Assembly (NCBI RefSeq): GCF_002899715.1
Contig: NZ_PPEK01000017.1
Span: 1 to 45,029 of the forward strand
Length of the DNA stretch: 45,029 nucleotides
Direction: 5' to 3'
DNA from: Enteroscipio rubneri
GTDB lineage: Bacteria > Actinomycetota > Coriobacteriia > Coriobacteriales > Eggerthellaceae
The notes beneath the pieces were generated by a model that saw only the letters and a list, made by a program, of their open reading frames with translations, was not told where the DNA came from and did not search any database. Position numbers and translations under genes: made by a program. Of the stretch, positions 24,288 through 34,100 are shown in pieces (the stretch's first letter is position 1; the number at the start of each line of letters is the position of its first letter).

Positions 24288-25226
24288 ATGGAACTAGCCA
24301 CACTACAACTACCCATGGTGCTCTTCACGACGCTCGTGCCTATGGCGTCGGGGGCGTTCATCGGCCTCGCCATCATGTTTTTCACAACGCATTTCTCTGA
24401 TGCATGCCTCAAGCGCATTGATCTCTGGACGCTGCTGCCGATCGGCATCACGGTCGTGGGCTTCATCGCCGGCGTGGCTTTCCTGGCGGATCCGCGCAGT
24501 GCCGTCACCGTGTTCCAGGGCATCGATGCGGGCTCCATGATCGTGCTGTCCATCATCGGATCGCTTCTGGGCTTTTTGAGCGTAGTGTACTGGGTGATCG
24601 CGGGAGCGGGCATGCTGTCGTATCGGCCGCGCATGGTGTTCGCTGCTGTGCTCGGCGCCTCTGCGCTCGTCTATTCGCTTGCCATCGGCGCCATCTACGT
24701 GGGTTCCTCGGTGCCTACCTGGAACTCAGTGCTCGTGCCTATCGGCATGATGGGCTTCTGCGTGGCGGGAGGCGTGCCGCTTGGGGTGCTCGTCGTTGCG
24801 CTCGCCGGCGGCTTGCCCGCTGCTCGCACAACCGCGTTCTCCACTGCAGCCTTTGCGATCGCGCTTGTGGGCGCGGTGGTGGCCGTATTCGCCATTGCGG
24901 CCCAACTGCTGTTCGCTCAATCCATCTTCTCCTCTGCGCTTCCCGGCGTGGACGCGGTGCCGGGCGCGTGGGTGTACGTGGCTCTTTCCGTGATCGGCTT
25001 CATCGTTATGCTCGCAAGCCTGCGCGCGACATTGCGCCCGAACGGACGCTCGGCTGCGCCGGTTGGCAGGACGGCGGGGGCGGCTGCAGCCATGCCATAC
25101 GGAATGGTGGAAGAGTCCGAGCCGGTGGGCGTGCGCGCTGCCGTGCCGCTGCTGCTTGTGAGCAACGTGGCGGTGCTCGCGGCCATTTTCGTGGCCCGCA
25201 TGCTGTTCTACGCGTTGCAAGTGTAG
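24288..25226 (+). CDS. Orphan DmsC-like membrane anchor 2
   Basis: A 312-residue DmsC-family anchor with about eight membrane segments, starting MELATLQLPMVLFTTLVPMA and ending FVARMLFYALQV. It shares with the first orphan (21335) the insert core SAAPVGRTAGAAA followed by MPYGMVEE before the last helix. ATG 24288 has AGGAGG nine bases upstream; an ATG at 24282 is too close to that site. It is divergent from the LuxR gene at 22415-24058. A terminator at 25248 and a 279-base gap separate it from the dmsA operon, so it is probably not the anchor of that enzyme, which has its own. Role unknown: anchor for a distant reductase, or a membrane input for the LuxR protein. Confidence 0.8.
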   Translation: MELATLQLPMVLFTTLVPMASGAFIGLAIMFFTTHFSDACLKRIDLWTLLPIGITVVGFIAGVAFLADPRSAVTVFQGIDAGSMIVLSIIGSLLGFLSVVYWVIAGAGMLSYRPRMVFAAVLGASALVYSLAIGAIYVGSSVPTWNSVLVPIGMMGFCVAGGVPLGVLVVALAGGLPAARTTAFSTAAFAIALVGAVVAVFAIAAQLLFAQSIFSSALPGVDAVPGAWVYVALSVIGFIVMLASLRATLRPNGRSAAPVGRTAGAAAAMPYGMVEESEPVGVRAAVPLLLVSNVAVLAAIFVARMLFYALQV

Positions 25227-25247
25227 AGGAGCAACCGATTGATTCCG

Positions 25248-25272
25248 GGGCCCGCAGCGATGCGGGTCCTTT
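25248..25272 (+). terminator. Terminator after orphan anchor 2
   Basis: GGGCCCGCA (25248-25256) pairs with TGCGGGTCC (25261-25269), nine pairs with one G-U, over a GCGA loop. TTTC follows. It ends the single-gene transcript and isolates it from the dms operon. Confidence 0.65.
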
Positions 25273-25401
25273 CGCGTGGGGGAGCGCGAATGCGGTCCGA
25301 TCTGATACCATGACATGTTGAAACATATTTCTGATCAGGTCTTTCAAGAAATTCCCACGTTTTATGTGACAAGCTCTTGCACGAGTGCGAGTATGGTTTC
25401 C

Positions 25402-25416
25402 CCGGTTTCAGACCGG
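25402..25416. promoter_or_regulatory. Dyad upstream of the dmsA operon
   Basis: CCGGT-ttcag-ACCGG is a perfect dyad about 90 bases before the dmsA start. A second dyad, ATGTT-GA-AACAT, lies near 25316. Either could bind a regulator of the operon. No FNR-type TTGAT-N4-ATCAA site and no clear -35/-10 pair was found. Confidence 0.3.
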
Positions 25417-25505
25417 TATCGGCACCGTGAGGATGCCGAGCGGTTCCGCAGCGCGTCCGATAATCTAACGTGACGCGCGGATCGCATGGAAAAGGGGGAA
25501 CACCT

Positions 25506-27902
25506 ATGCAAGAATCGATGCCGCGCATAAGCCGACGCTCCTTCGTGAAAACGACGGGTGCGCTCGGAGCGCTGGCGGCGGCGGGTGGTGCTGCGACGGC
25601 GACGGGTTCTCTGTTCGGCGTCGGAGCCGCGCATGCCGACGCCGACGCGCCGGACGAGGTGGTGTGGGGTCACTGCGCCATCAACTGCCCGAGCCGTTGT
25701 CCGCTCAAGTTTCACGTGAAGGATGACGAGATCGTTTGGGTGGAGGCCGACACATCGTCCGACGCTGCGTTCGAAGACCGCCAAGCGCGCGCCTGTTTGC
25801 GCGGACGCTCCTATCGGCGTTGGATGAACAGCCCAGATCGTCTGAGCTACCCGCTCAAGCGCGTCGGCGCTCGCGGCGAGGGCAAGTTCGAGCGCATCAG
25901 CTGGGAAGAGGCGATCGACACCATCGCCGGCGAGTTGACTCGCGTGATCGAGTCGTACGGCAACGATGCGGTGTACATCGACTATGCGACCGGAGTCGAG
26001 GGCGTAACCACGGGCCAGCCGTTCCAGCGCCTGCTCAACCTGTGCGGCGGCTACCTCGATTACTATGGCAGCTACAGCGCGGCGCAGCTGGCGTACATGC
26101 AGGCGACGGTGTTCGGCGCATCCGGCGGAGGCAGCGCGCTCAAAACGGCTGAGGACGCCGAACTCGTTCTCGTATTTGGCAGCAGCCCGATCGAAACGCG
26201 GCAGGGAGGTCTGCACACCCACTACGATTACGTGGCCCTTCGCGAGAAGACAAAAGGGAAGATCATCGTCATCGATCCCCGCTTCAACGATTCGCTTTCA
26301 GGTCATTCGGATCAGTGGCTGCCCATCAACCCGGGAACGGACGCAGCGCTTGTTGCGGCGATCGCGTACGAGCTTATCGCCGCAGATCGCATCGATGTGG
26401 ACTTCTTGCATACATACTGCTCTGGCTTCGACGAGGAGTCCATGCCCGAAGCCGCGCGCGGCAAGCATCTCAGCTACAAAGACTACGTGTTGGGCGAAGG
26501 CTACGACAAGGTGGAGAAGTCGCCCGAATGGGCCGCTCCCATCACCGGCATCGACGCGGACGCCATTCGCGCGCTTGCTGCCGAGATAGCCGAGGCATCT
26601 CCGTTGTTCGTCACACAGGGCTGGGGTCCTCAGCGGCGCAGCAACGGAGAGTGGAATTTCTGGTCCATCTGCCTGCTTCCCCTGCTCGTGGGCCAAGCGG
26701 GCAAGCCGGGTACGAACAACGGCAATCGTGAGAGTCGCTTCATCATTCCTCTGACCGACTTCCCCTCGGGCGAGAATCCCGTTGAGGCGTCCATCTCGTG
26801 CTTCCTGTTCACAGACGCCATCGACCACGGCACGGAGATGACCAAGACGAAGGACGGCGTGCGCGGTGCGGATCGTCTGTCCAACAACATCAAATTCCTC
26901 ATCAACTACGCAGGCAACTGCCTGACGAATCAGCACTCCGACATCAACAAGGCCCACGACATCCTGGCCGACGAGTCGAAATGTGAGTTCATCCTGGCCG
27001 TCGACACGGTCATGTGCGACTCCGCGAAGTACGCCGACATCCTGCTGCCCGACCTCTTCCGCTCGGAGCAGGTGTCGCTGGCCAGCACCGGCAGCAATAC
27101 GGCCTACATCGTGACGGCCCAGCCGTGTACGTCGCCGAAGTTCGAGCGCAAGACGGCCTATGAGATGTGCGAGATGCTGGCCGAGAAGCTGGGCGTGCGC
27201 GACGAGTTCACCGAAGGCAAGACGCAGGCAGAGTGGATCGAGGAACTCTACGAGGCCGACCGCGAGGAGGACCCCGAGCTTCCCAGCTATGCCGAGCTCG
27301 TCGAGATGGGGGTGTACAAGCGGGAGCGTCCCGGCAATATCGCGCTCGACAAGTTCGTCGCCGATCCGGTGGAGAACGCGCTCGCCACGCCTTCGGGGAA
27401 GATCGAGATCTTCTCGCAGAAGATAGCGAAGGCCATGGAGGAGTGGGAGTTCGCCGAAGATGAGACGGTGTACCCCGTCCCCGCCTACGTTCCCGAATGG
27501 CACGGCGTCGAGACCACGACCGACGAATTCCCGCTCGCCCTCTCCGGTTTCCACTATCGCGGACGCGTGCATTCCTCGTGGGGGAGCATCGAACTGCTCA
27601 AGGAGGCCAACCCCCAGGAGCTTTGGATCAATCCGGTTGACGCCGAGTCGCGTGGCATCAAGCAGGGTGATCGGGTGTCCGTGAAAAACGAGTTTGGCGA
27701 AACGCAGCTGCTTGCAAAGGTGACGCCGCGCATCGTTCCCGGGACCGTGGCGATGGCGCAGGGAGCCTGGCACGACGCCGACATGCAGGGCGATCGCATC
27801 GACCGCGGAGGCTGCATCAACACGCTCACGACCCAGCGCCCCTCGCCTCTGGCGAAGGGCAATCCCCAGCATAGCAACATCTGCAACGTATCGAAAGCCT
27901 AA
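25506..27902 (+). CDS. dmsA: DMSO reductase-family molybdopterin oxidoreductase, catalytic subunit
   Basis: A 798-residue bis-molybdopterin enzyme of the DmsA family. It starts with a Tat signal (SRRSFVK; cleavage likely after AAHADA). The N-terminal [4Fe-4S] ligands are C57, C61, C65 and C97. The molybdenum ligand should be Ser191 in YGSYSAAQ, which lines up with the DmsA serine. The C-terminal cofactor domain carries SGFHYRGRVHSSWG and VKNEFGETQLLAKV. It would reduce an S- or N-oxide, or another oxygenated acceptor, on the outer face of the membrane. The acceptor cannot be read from sequence. ATG 25506 follows AAGGGGGA; a GTG upstream at 25470 would precede the Tat signal. It heads dmsA-dmsB-dmsC-torD-dmsC. 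Confidence 0.92.
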   Translation: MQESMPRISRRSFVKTTGALGALAAAGGAATATGSLFGVGAAHADADAPDEVVWGHCAINCPSRCPLKFHVKDDEIVWVEADTSSDAAFEDRQARACLRGRSYRRWMNSPDRLSYPLKRVGARGEGKFERISWEEAIDTIAGELTRVIESYGNDAVYIDYATGVEGVTTGQPFQRLLNLCGGYLDYYGSYSAAQLAYMQATVFGASGGGSALKTAEDAELVLVFGSSPIETRQGGLHTHYDYVALREKTKGKIIVIDPRFNDSLSGHSDQWLPINPGTDAALVAAIAYELIAADRIDVDFLHTYCSGFDEESMPEAARGKHLSYKDYVLGEGYDKVEKSPEWAAPITGIDADAIRALAAEIAEASPLFVTQGWGPQRRSNGEWNFWSICLLPLLVGQAGKPGTNNGNRESRFIIPLTDFPSGENPVEASISCFLFTDAIDHGTEMTKTKDGVRGADRLSNNIKFLINYAGNCLTNQHSDINKAHDILADESKCEFILAVDTVMCDSAKYADILLPDLFRSEQVSLASTGSNTAYIVTAQPCTSPKFERKTAYEMCEMLAEKLGVRDEFTEGKTQAEWIEELYEADREEDPELPSYAELVEMGVYKRERPGNIALDKFVADPVENALATPSGKIEIFSQKIAKAMEEWEFAEDETVYPVPAYVPEWHGVETTTDEFPLALSGFHYRGRVHSSWGSIELLKEANPQELWINPVDAESRGIKQGDRVSVKNEFGETQLLAKVTPRIVPGTVAMAQGAWHDADMQGDRIDRGGCINTLTTQRPSPLAKGNPQHSNICNVSKA

Positions 27903-27929
27903 GCGCGCCAAGAAAGGAGATGATCGACG

Positions 27930-28550
27930 ATGAGCCAGTACGCATTCCATTTCGACGGCACGCGCTGCACCGGTTGCAAGACGTGCGAGTTCGCTTGCAA
28001 GGACTTTCGCGACTTGCAGGTGGGTTTCGCGTATCGCAAGGTGTACGAGGTGACGTACGGGGAGACAACCAAGGACAGCAACGGCTGCTTCGCCACCTCG
28101 TGCACGAGCTATCCGCTTTCTCTGGCGTGCAACCACTGCGACGATCCAGCGTGCACGCACGTGTGCCCGACCGGGGCCATGCACAAGGACGCCGAAACGG
28201 GACTCGTGTCCGTGGACGCAGAGAAGTGCGTCGGCTGCGGGTACTGCCATATGGCCTGCCCCTACAATGCGCCGAAGGTCGACCGCGAGAAGGGGCACTC
28301 CGTGAAGTGCGACGGCTGCGCCGAGCGTGTGGCTGCTGGCCGCAAGCCGGTATGCGTCGAGGCCTGCCCGGCCCGCGCGCTCGATTTCGGCATCGCGGAG
28401 GACATGGCTGCGAAGGGCGAGCGGGCTGCCATCGCGCCGCTTCCCGAGCCGTCGTACACGAATCCGAACCTGTACGTCAAGCCTTCCGTTGACGCCCTGC
28501 CCGCAGGCAGCGCCGACGGCAAGGTCGTTAATCCCCTGGAGGTGATGTAG
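27930..28550 (+). CDS. dmsB: DmsB-type electron-transfer subunit with four [4Fe-4S] clusters
   Basis: A 206-residue ferredoxin-like subunit. Four Cys groups are present: CTGCKTCEFACKDF, CNHCDDPACTHVCPTGAM, CVGCGYCHMACPYNAP, and KCDGC with CVEACPARALDFG. It passes electrons from the membrane anchor to the catalytic subunit and would ride across the membrane with the Tat-tagged DmsA, as it has no signal of its own. AAGGAG lies upstream of ATG 27930, 27 bases after the dmsA stop. The dmsC start lies one base after its stop. Confidence 0.94.
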   Translation: MSQYAFHFDGTRCTGCKTCEFACKDFRDLQVGFAYRKVYEVTYGETTKDSNGCFATSCTSYPLSLACNHCDDPACTHVCPTGAMHKDAETGLVSVDAEKCVGCGYCHMACPYNAPKVDREKGHSVKCDGCAERVAAGRKPVCVEACPARALDFGIAEDMAAKGERAAIAPLPEPSYTNPNLYVKPSVDALPAGSADGKVVNPLEVM

Positions 28551-28551
28551 C

Positions 28552-29412
28552 ATGGAGGCCGCTTTCGCAGAACTGCCTTTGGCGCTGTTCACGACCCTGG
28601 CCCCGATCGGCGCCGGCGCGTTCGTCGCGCTTGCGATCGCCTTGCTCACGACGCCGTTCAGCGACGAGCAGCTCAAGCGCATCGATCGAATGACGCTCAT
28701 CCCGCTCGTAGTGGTGATCATGGGCTTCGCGGCGTCGTTCTTCCATCTTGCATCGCCGCTCCATGCTCCCGGTGTGTTTGCGGGTGTAGGGGGTTCGCCG
28801 TTGTCGAACGAGATCCTCGTCGGAGCGATTTTCACGGTGCTCGCTGTCGTCTACGTCGTCTGCGCGCTGACCGGCAGGCTCTCAGGCGGAGCGCGGAAGG
28901 TGCTCGTGGTCGTCGTGGCGGCGTCGGCACTCGTGTTCGCCTGCTTCACGGGGCTTGCCTATGTGATGGAGACCATCGCGTCGTGGAACAGTCCGCTTTC
29001 TCCCGTCCAGATAGTCGGTTTCGCCCTTGCAGGTGGCATCGCGCTCGGCACGCTCGTCCTGGCGCTTTCCGGAGCGTTGCCGACTGCGCTTCAGGGAGCG
29101 TATAGGCAGGCGGCCCTGATCGTGGTGGTTGCAGGCGCCGTGCTTGCTCTCGTCGGATTGTGCGGCCAGGCTGCGCTCGTGGGCAGTCTGGCCAACCCGC
29201 ACGTGGCGGGCGCCGATCTCGTGGCTGCGGCCATGCCGTGGCTTGCAGGCGCCGTCGTCTGCCTCGTCCTCGGATGCGCTGCGACGGTCGTTGCGCTTCG
29301 CGGGCGCAGTGCCGTCGTTGCAGCGGTCTCGGCCTCGACGCTGGTCGTCGTGGGTGTGTTCGTTGCGCGTCTCGTGTTCTATGGCTTGCAGCTGTCGGTG
29401 GGGCTGGCCTAG
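28552..29412 (+). CDS. dmsC: DmsC-type quinol-oxidising membrane anchor
   Basis: A 286-residue anchor with about eight membrane segments (start MEAAFAELPLALFTTLAPIG, end VARLVFYGLQLSVGLA), the usual DmsC length. It ties DmsAB to the membrane and takes electrons from menaquinol. Its ATG is one base after the dmsB stop, with GGAGG inside the dmsB end, so translation is tightly coupled. It lacks the insert seen in the two orphan anchors upstream and is the obvious partner of this DmsAB. Confidence 0.9.
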   Translation: MEAAFAELPLALFTTLAPIGAGAFVALAIALLTTPFSDEQLKRIDRMTLIPLVVVIMGFAASFFHLASPLHAPGVFAGVGGSPLSNEILVGAIFTVLAVVYVVCALTGRLSGGARKVLVVVVAASALVFACFTGLAYVMETIASWNSPLSPVQIVGFALAGGIALGTLVLALSGALPTALQGAYRQAALIVVVAGAVLALVGLCGQAALVGSLANPHVAGADLVAAAMPWLAGAVVCLVLGCAATVVALRGRSAVVAAVSASTLVVVGVFVARLVFYGLQLSVGLA

Positions 29413-29427
29413 GCGTTCGAGGCTGTT

Positions 29428-29457
29428 TTCGAAGCGGAAGGCAGGGTGCGCTACAAT
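29428..29457 (+). promoter_or_regulatory. Possible internal promoter before torD
   Basis: TTCGAA (29428-29433) and TACAAT (29452-29457) are spaced by 18 bases, with GC just before the -10. This would allow the chaperone and second anchor to be expressed apart from dmsABC. The -35 match is weak. Confidence 0.35.
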
Positions 29458-29518
29458 GGGGGCGCATCCTGTCTTCTTACCGATTGCGTGCACCGTGCAC
29501 GACCACAAGGGGGGTTCG

Positions 29519-30160
29519 ATGAACGACAACGATACCATGATGGAAGCCGTGGCCTTCGTCGGGGAGACGCTCGCCCCGTTCTTCCTCCAGGATCCGCGCA
29601 CGGGTGATGCGGGTCCTTCCTTCCAGGTGCTGTCTGCTCTCGATGCGCCCATCGCGGCAGCCGAATGGCCGTTCGTCGACGAGGTGGTGGCGCGCGATAC
29701 GCTCTGCCTCATGGTCGAAGGTCTTTCCGCAGGCGTCGATGATGACGCCCTTGTCTGGGAGTATCGCCGCCTATTCGTCGGGCCGGCGGCGAAGCCGGCT
29801 CCTCCATGGGGTTCGGTCTACACCGATCGGGAGTGCGTGGTGTTCGGCGCGAGTACTCTCGCTTTGCGCCAGTGGATGCGCGATCAGGGCATCGAGCGCA
29901 CGACCGACGATCGCACGCCGGAGGATCATATCGGCCTCATGCTCGCTCTGATGGCATGGATTGCGCGCAATCGGCCCGAGGTGCTCGACGAATATCTGCG
30001 CGAGCATCTGCTTACCTGGTCATCGCACTTTCTCGACGCGTTAGCCGCCGCATCAGAGCACCCGTTCTACGAAGGACTCGCGCGCTTGACCAAGGCAAGC
30101 CTCGAGGGCATTCGCGACGAGTTGGGCATCGATGTCGTCTACTCGAGGTTTTTCCGGTAG
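29519..30160 (+). CDS. TorD/DmsD-family redox-enzyme maturation chaperone
   Basis: A 213-residue all-helical TorD-family protein. The signature is clear: EYRRLFVGPAAKPAPPWGSV, then EDHIGLMLALMAWI and REHLLTWSSHF. These cytoplasmic chaperones bind the Tat signal of a specific molybdoenzyme and hold it until cofactor insertion is complete; the likely client is the DmsA at 25506. ATG 29519 follows AAGGGGGG. It sits between two anchor genes and has a possible promoter of its own at 29428-29457. Confidence 0.92.
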   Translation: MNDNDTMMEAVAFVGETLAPFFLQDPRTGDAGPSFQVLSALDAPIAAAEWPFVDEVVARDTLCLMVEGLSAGVDDDALVWEYRRLFVGPAAKPAPPWGSVYTDRECVVFGASTLALRQWMRDQGIERTTDDRTPEDHIGLMLALMAWIARNRPEVLDEYLREHLLTWSSHFLDALAAASEHPFYEGLARLTKASLEGIRDELGIDVVYSRFFR

Positions 30161-30166
30161 GCTGGC

Positions 30167-31102
30167 ATGGTCTCGGGTATCGACACGGCGCTCGGTGAGA
30201 TCACGCTCGTGTTGTTCACGACGCTGGCCCCTTCGGGCGTTGTCGCGTTCGCCATCATGGGGCTATTCATCGTGCGAGGCGGCCTGTCAGACGAAGCCCA
30301 CCGTCGCATTGATCTGTTCCTCGCCATCCCTCTCGTCGTTTCCATGGTGGGGCTGGTTGCTTCGGCGACGCATCTCGGGAATCCGGCAAACGCGCTTTTC
30401 GTGTTCATGGGCGTGGGGCGGAGCCCGCTTTCGAATGAGGTGTTCTGCGCTGTCGTGTTTCTGCTGCTGGCCGGCGTGTACTGGCTGTATTCATTTGCCG
30501 AACGGCCGCACCGTGCGGTGCAGCGGGTTTGGATGGCGCTTTCGATTGTGGCCGGAATCGTGTTCGTGACCTCTGTTGCGTTCGCGTACAACGCCGAGAC
30601 CATTGTGTCGTGGTACACCGTCTATGTTCCGTTGGGCCTCTGGCTTAATGCGCTGACAGGGGGTCCGGTGCTGGCGATGCTCGGTCTGCGGGCGGCGGGA
30701 TGCGCGTCGGCGGAGGGACGGTGCGGTCGCATGCTGGTGCTCTGCTCGGTTGCCTCGCTTGCGGCGAACATGATGGTCTATGCGATGCAGGCTTTCCAGC
30801 TGCCCTATCTGGAGAACTCGTTTACGACGGCGGCCGAACTCGTGCCCTGCTACGGGGGTATGATCGCGGCGTTCGGCGTGCTGGGCGGTGCGGGGATAGC
30901 GCTCGTGGCGCGTACGCTGCGAGACGGCGACCCGTCTGCGTCGCGGGAGGATGGCGACGTGCGCGGTTTCCCAGACAGTCGGCGTGATGCCCTTCGCTTG
31001 ACGGTGCGCTCCGCGTGGGCCAGCGCCCTCGTGCTGGCTGGCATCTTCGTCATGCGGTTCGCGTTCTACCTGATGCACATGACGGTCGGCCTTGGCATTT
31101 GA
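30167..31102 (+). CDS. Second DmsC-like anchor in the dms operon
   Basis: A 311-residue DmsC-family membrane protein with about eight hydrophobic segments, start LGEITLVLFTTLAPSGVVAF and end VMRFAFYLMHMTVGLGI. It begins six bases after the torD stop with only a weak GTAGG ribosome site, so it probably depends on coupling. It is distinct from the DmsC at 28552, with different length and loops, so it is a divergent paralogue and not a recent tandem copy. It may give the reductase an alternative anchor or quinone specificity. Convergent with the GGDEF/EAL gene. Confidence 0.85.
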   Translation: MVSGIDTALGEITLVLFTTLAPSGVVAFAIMGLFIVRGGLSDEAHRRIDLFLAIPLVVSMVGLVASATHLGNPANALFVFMGVGRSPLSNEVFCAVVFLLLAGVYWLYSFAERPHRAVQRVWMALSIVAGIVFVTSVAFAYNAETIVSWYTVYVPLGLWLNALTGGPVLAMLGLRAAGCASAEGRCGRMLVLCSVASLAANMMVYAMQAFQLPYLENSFTTAAELVPCYGGMIAAFGVLGGAGIALVARTLRDGDPSASREDGDVRGFPDSRRDALRLTVRSAWASALVLAGIFVMRFAFYLMHMTVGLGI

Positions 31103-31136
31103 GCGCTGTTGCGAGGCCATGCGCATGGCGCAGCGC
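31103..31136. terminator. Nested inverted repeat between dms operon and GGDEF gene
   Basis: Outer arms GCGCTG (31103-31108) and CAGCGC (31131-31136) enclose a perfect 14-bp palindrome GCCATGCGCATGGC (31116-31129). It starts directly after the last dms stop, between convergent genes. No T-run follows. Confidence 0.4.
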
Positions 31137-31189
31137 GGTCGCGTCCTTTTCTGAGGGCATGCCCGGCCGCGGCTCTTCGTTGCGGGACA

Positions 31190-34100
31190 TTACGCGGAAG
31201 CGTTCTTGCGGCTCGTTTCGCCCTCGTCGCGATCATGTGCGGTTATGTGGGGCTGCATACCGGTCTCGTACAAACGGAACTGTGCTTTACCCTCCGATTT
31301 TGCCTGATAGAGAGCCGCATCGGCCCGCTCGTAGACCGTGGTAAACCGCGTGCCGTGCTCGGGTACCATTGCGACGCCGGCCGATACGGTCAGCGCGACG
31401 GTTGCGCCGGGACCCGCCTCGGTCTCCCAGGTTTCCGTGCAGAGCCCGCGCACACGTCGCTCGATGTCATCGTAGCCGATGTCGTTGCAGTAGACGATGA
31501 ACTCGTCGCCGCCCCAGCGGCAGATCAAATCTTGCTTGCGGAAAGCGGCCTTCAGGTGCTGCCCGATACCGGAGAGCACCCGGTCGCCCATGAGATGGCC
31601 GTAGCCGTCGTTGACGTTTTTGAAGTCGTCGAGGTCGACAATGACGAATGCTCCGGTCTTCCCGTCGTTGATGGTGGCGGCGAATGCGTCAGGTATGCGG
31701 GCCGATGCGGTCTGGCGGTTGAGCAGCCCGGTAAGGGAATCGCGTTGAGCCTGGTCGGCAAGCCGCAACTCGCGGCGTTTACGCTCGTCGATGTCGATGA
31801 CGTAGAGATAGGCGTACACGTCGTCGCTTTCGTCAAAACGCATGAGATGGTAGCGGAGCTCCGCCCAGCGCTCCTGCGGCGCAGCGCCTTCGCGTGCTCC
31901 TGCGGTGTTCTGCGGAGGGCAGGCATCCGATGAGGGCGCATCCGGGCGCTCTGCCGGGTCGGAAAGCCGTCGGTACTCCATAACGTGCGAGGAAAACCCT
32001 TGAGCGAAGCGGGCGAGCATATCGTCGAGATTCAGGAACTCCGCGACGGCTTCATATCCGCCGGCTGGTCGTACGCCGGCTCCGATGGTCGCTCTCAGGT
32101 CGTAGTCCAACCAATCCACGAACCGCATATCTAGCTTTGCGCCGAGCAGCTCCCGATCGAAGGCGTTCAGAAAGCTTCCGCGCGTCACGTTGAAGCACCA
32201 ATGATGGGCCGATTGCGCGTTGAGCAGTTCGAATAAACGTGCGTCGCTGTTGACGGACCCGATGATCGAGAGCTCGCGCTGCCGTTGCTCCGTGACGTCT
32301 TCCACGGCCGCGTAGAACAGTCGCCGATCTTCCTGGCGGCTCAGGAAGAACACCCTCAACTTTAACCACATGAGCTCGCCGTTCAGGCGGTAGCGCCTGA
32401 TGGTGCCTTCGGCTCCCGATATCGGATGCTGTTCGGCCGCATCGAACAGAGACAGCATGGCATCGCGGTCCTCGGGATGCGTCTGCTGCCAGATGCAGGT
32501 CTGCCGCTCTTTCAGATCTACCGGGTTGCATCCTGTGACGTGGTAGTATTCGTTGTTAACCTGCATGAGCTCGTACCGGTCGTCGTACACCGCGTACACG
32601 GCCATGCCTCCGATGAGATTGTCCACGATGGTGCGGCTCATGGCGTCTTCGTGAACGAGCGCGTCCACATCGATGGTATCGACCATAGGACTCAGCACGC
32701 CTCGGTAGTCGACGACATCCTGATCCTGTATGAGTTCTTCGAGCGATTCGGTGCTCATCGGTCGGTAGAAGTAGTAGCCCTGCGCGTAGTCGCATCCGAT
32801 GCTCTTCAGGAATTCCACCTGATCGGCCGTTTCCGCACCCTCCGCGATGATGCGGAGGTCCATGAGGCGGGCCATAGACACGATGGTTTCGAGAATGCCT
32901 TCGCCACGCTGGATATTGTGCTGGCGGTTCAGGAAGTTCATATCGATCTTGATGACGTCGACGGTGATGTCCTTCAGCATGTTGAGCGACGAATAGCCGC
33001 TGCCGAAGTCGTCCATGAGAATGGTGAACCCCAGCTCCTTCAGTTCGTTGACTGCCTGCGTCATCCGCTCGTCCTCGGCATAGGCGCTCTCGGTGATCTC
33101 CAGCTCAAGCAGCCCGCGTTCGATGCCGTAGAGATTCACGAGGCTTTCGATGGTGTCGACGACATCGATGGCGTAAAGGTCGGCACGGGAAATGTTGACC
33201 GATACGGGAAGCGGCGTGCCACCGCGATCGAGCCACGACCGGATGTGGCGGCACGCTTCCTCCCAGACGTACCGGTCGAGGTTGGCGATGAATCCGGTGC
33301 GTTCGAGGATGGGGATGAACGCACCGGGCATGACAAGGCCGCGCTCGGGATGGTTCCAGCGCACAAGCGCCTCCAGGCCCACGATGCGGCTCGTGCGCGT
33401 GCTGCATTGCGGTTGCCAGTGCAACACGAACTCGCGGTTCTTGAGAGCCTGCCTGACTTCAAGCAGGGTCTTCGTCTCGTCTTCCATCTCCTCTGACATA
33501 GACGGCTCGTACCAGGCAATGCGCTTGCCGTACACGCTCTTCACCGAGTTCATGGCGATCATGGCATGGTCGCAGGCGGTGACGATGGCATCTCCGTTGC
33601 CCTCAACCGGGCATACGCCCGCCAACGGCTGGAAACCGAGGGCGTCTTCGGAGGCGAGAGGCTTTCTTCGCAGATCCTCGTCGATAAGGTCTTGCGTGGC
33701 CGTTCCTTGTGGGAGGATCAGGGCAAAGTCGTCGCCGCCCAAATAGCCGGCGACACCGCCCTCGCGCGTCAGCCGCGCTATGCTTTCCGCGACAGATTGC
33801 AGCGCCTCGTCGCCAGCCTCGCGCCCGTACCATTCGTTGAAGAGCTTAAAGTGCTCGATATCGAGGTAAACCGCCTCGTAGCGCTTCGAAGGGTTGTCCG
33901 CCACGAATTCGTGAGCTTTACTGAAGAACGTGCTTGCGTTGTACAGTCCTGTCAGAGGATCGCGTTCTTTGAGAAGCAGCATCTGCGCATCCTGGGCGCG
34001 CGCTTCTCGTTCGCGGACTTCGTCGTCGATATCCGATATGAAGCACATGACCACCGTCTCGCCGCCTTCGCCGCGCTTCACGGACACGATGGTCTGCGCC

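Noticed and set aside
26298-28835. 845-residue minus-strand open frame across dmsA, dmsB and dmsC
   Set aside because: It is antisense to three genes with clear motifs, has no ribosome site or domain, and results from GC-rich codon bias.
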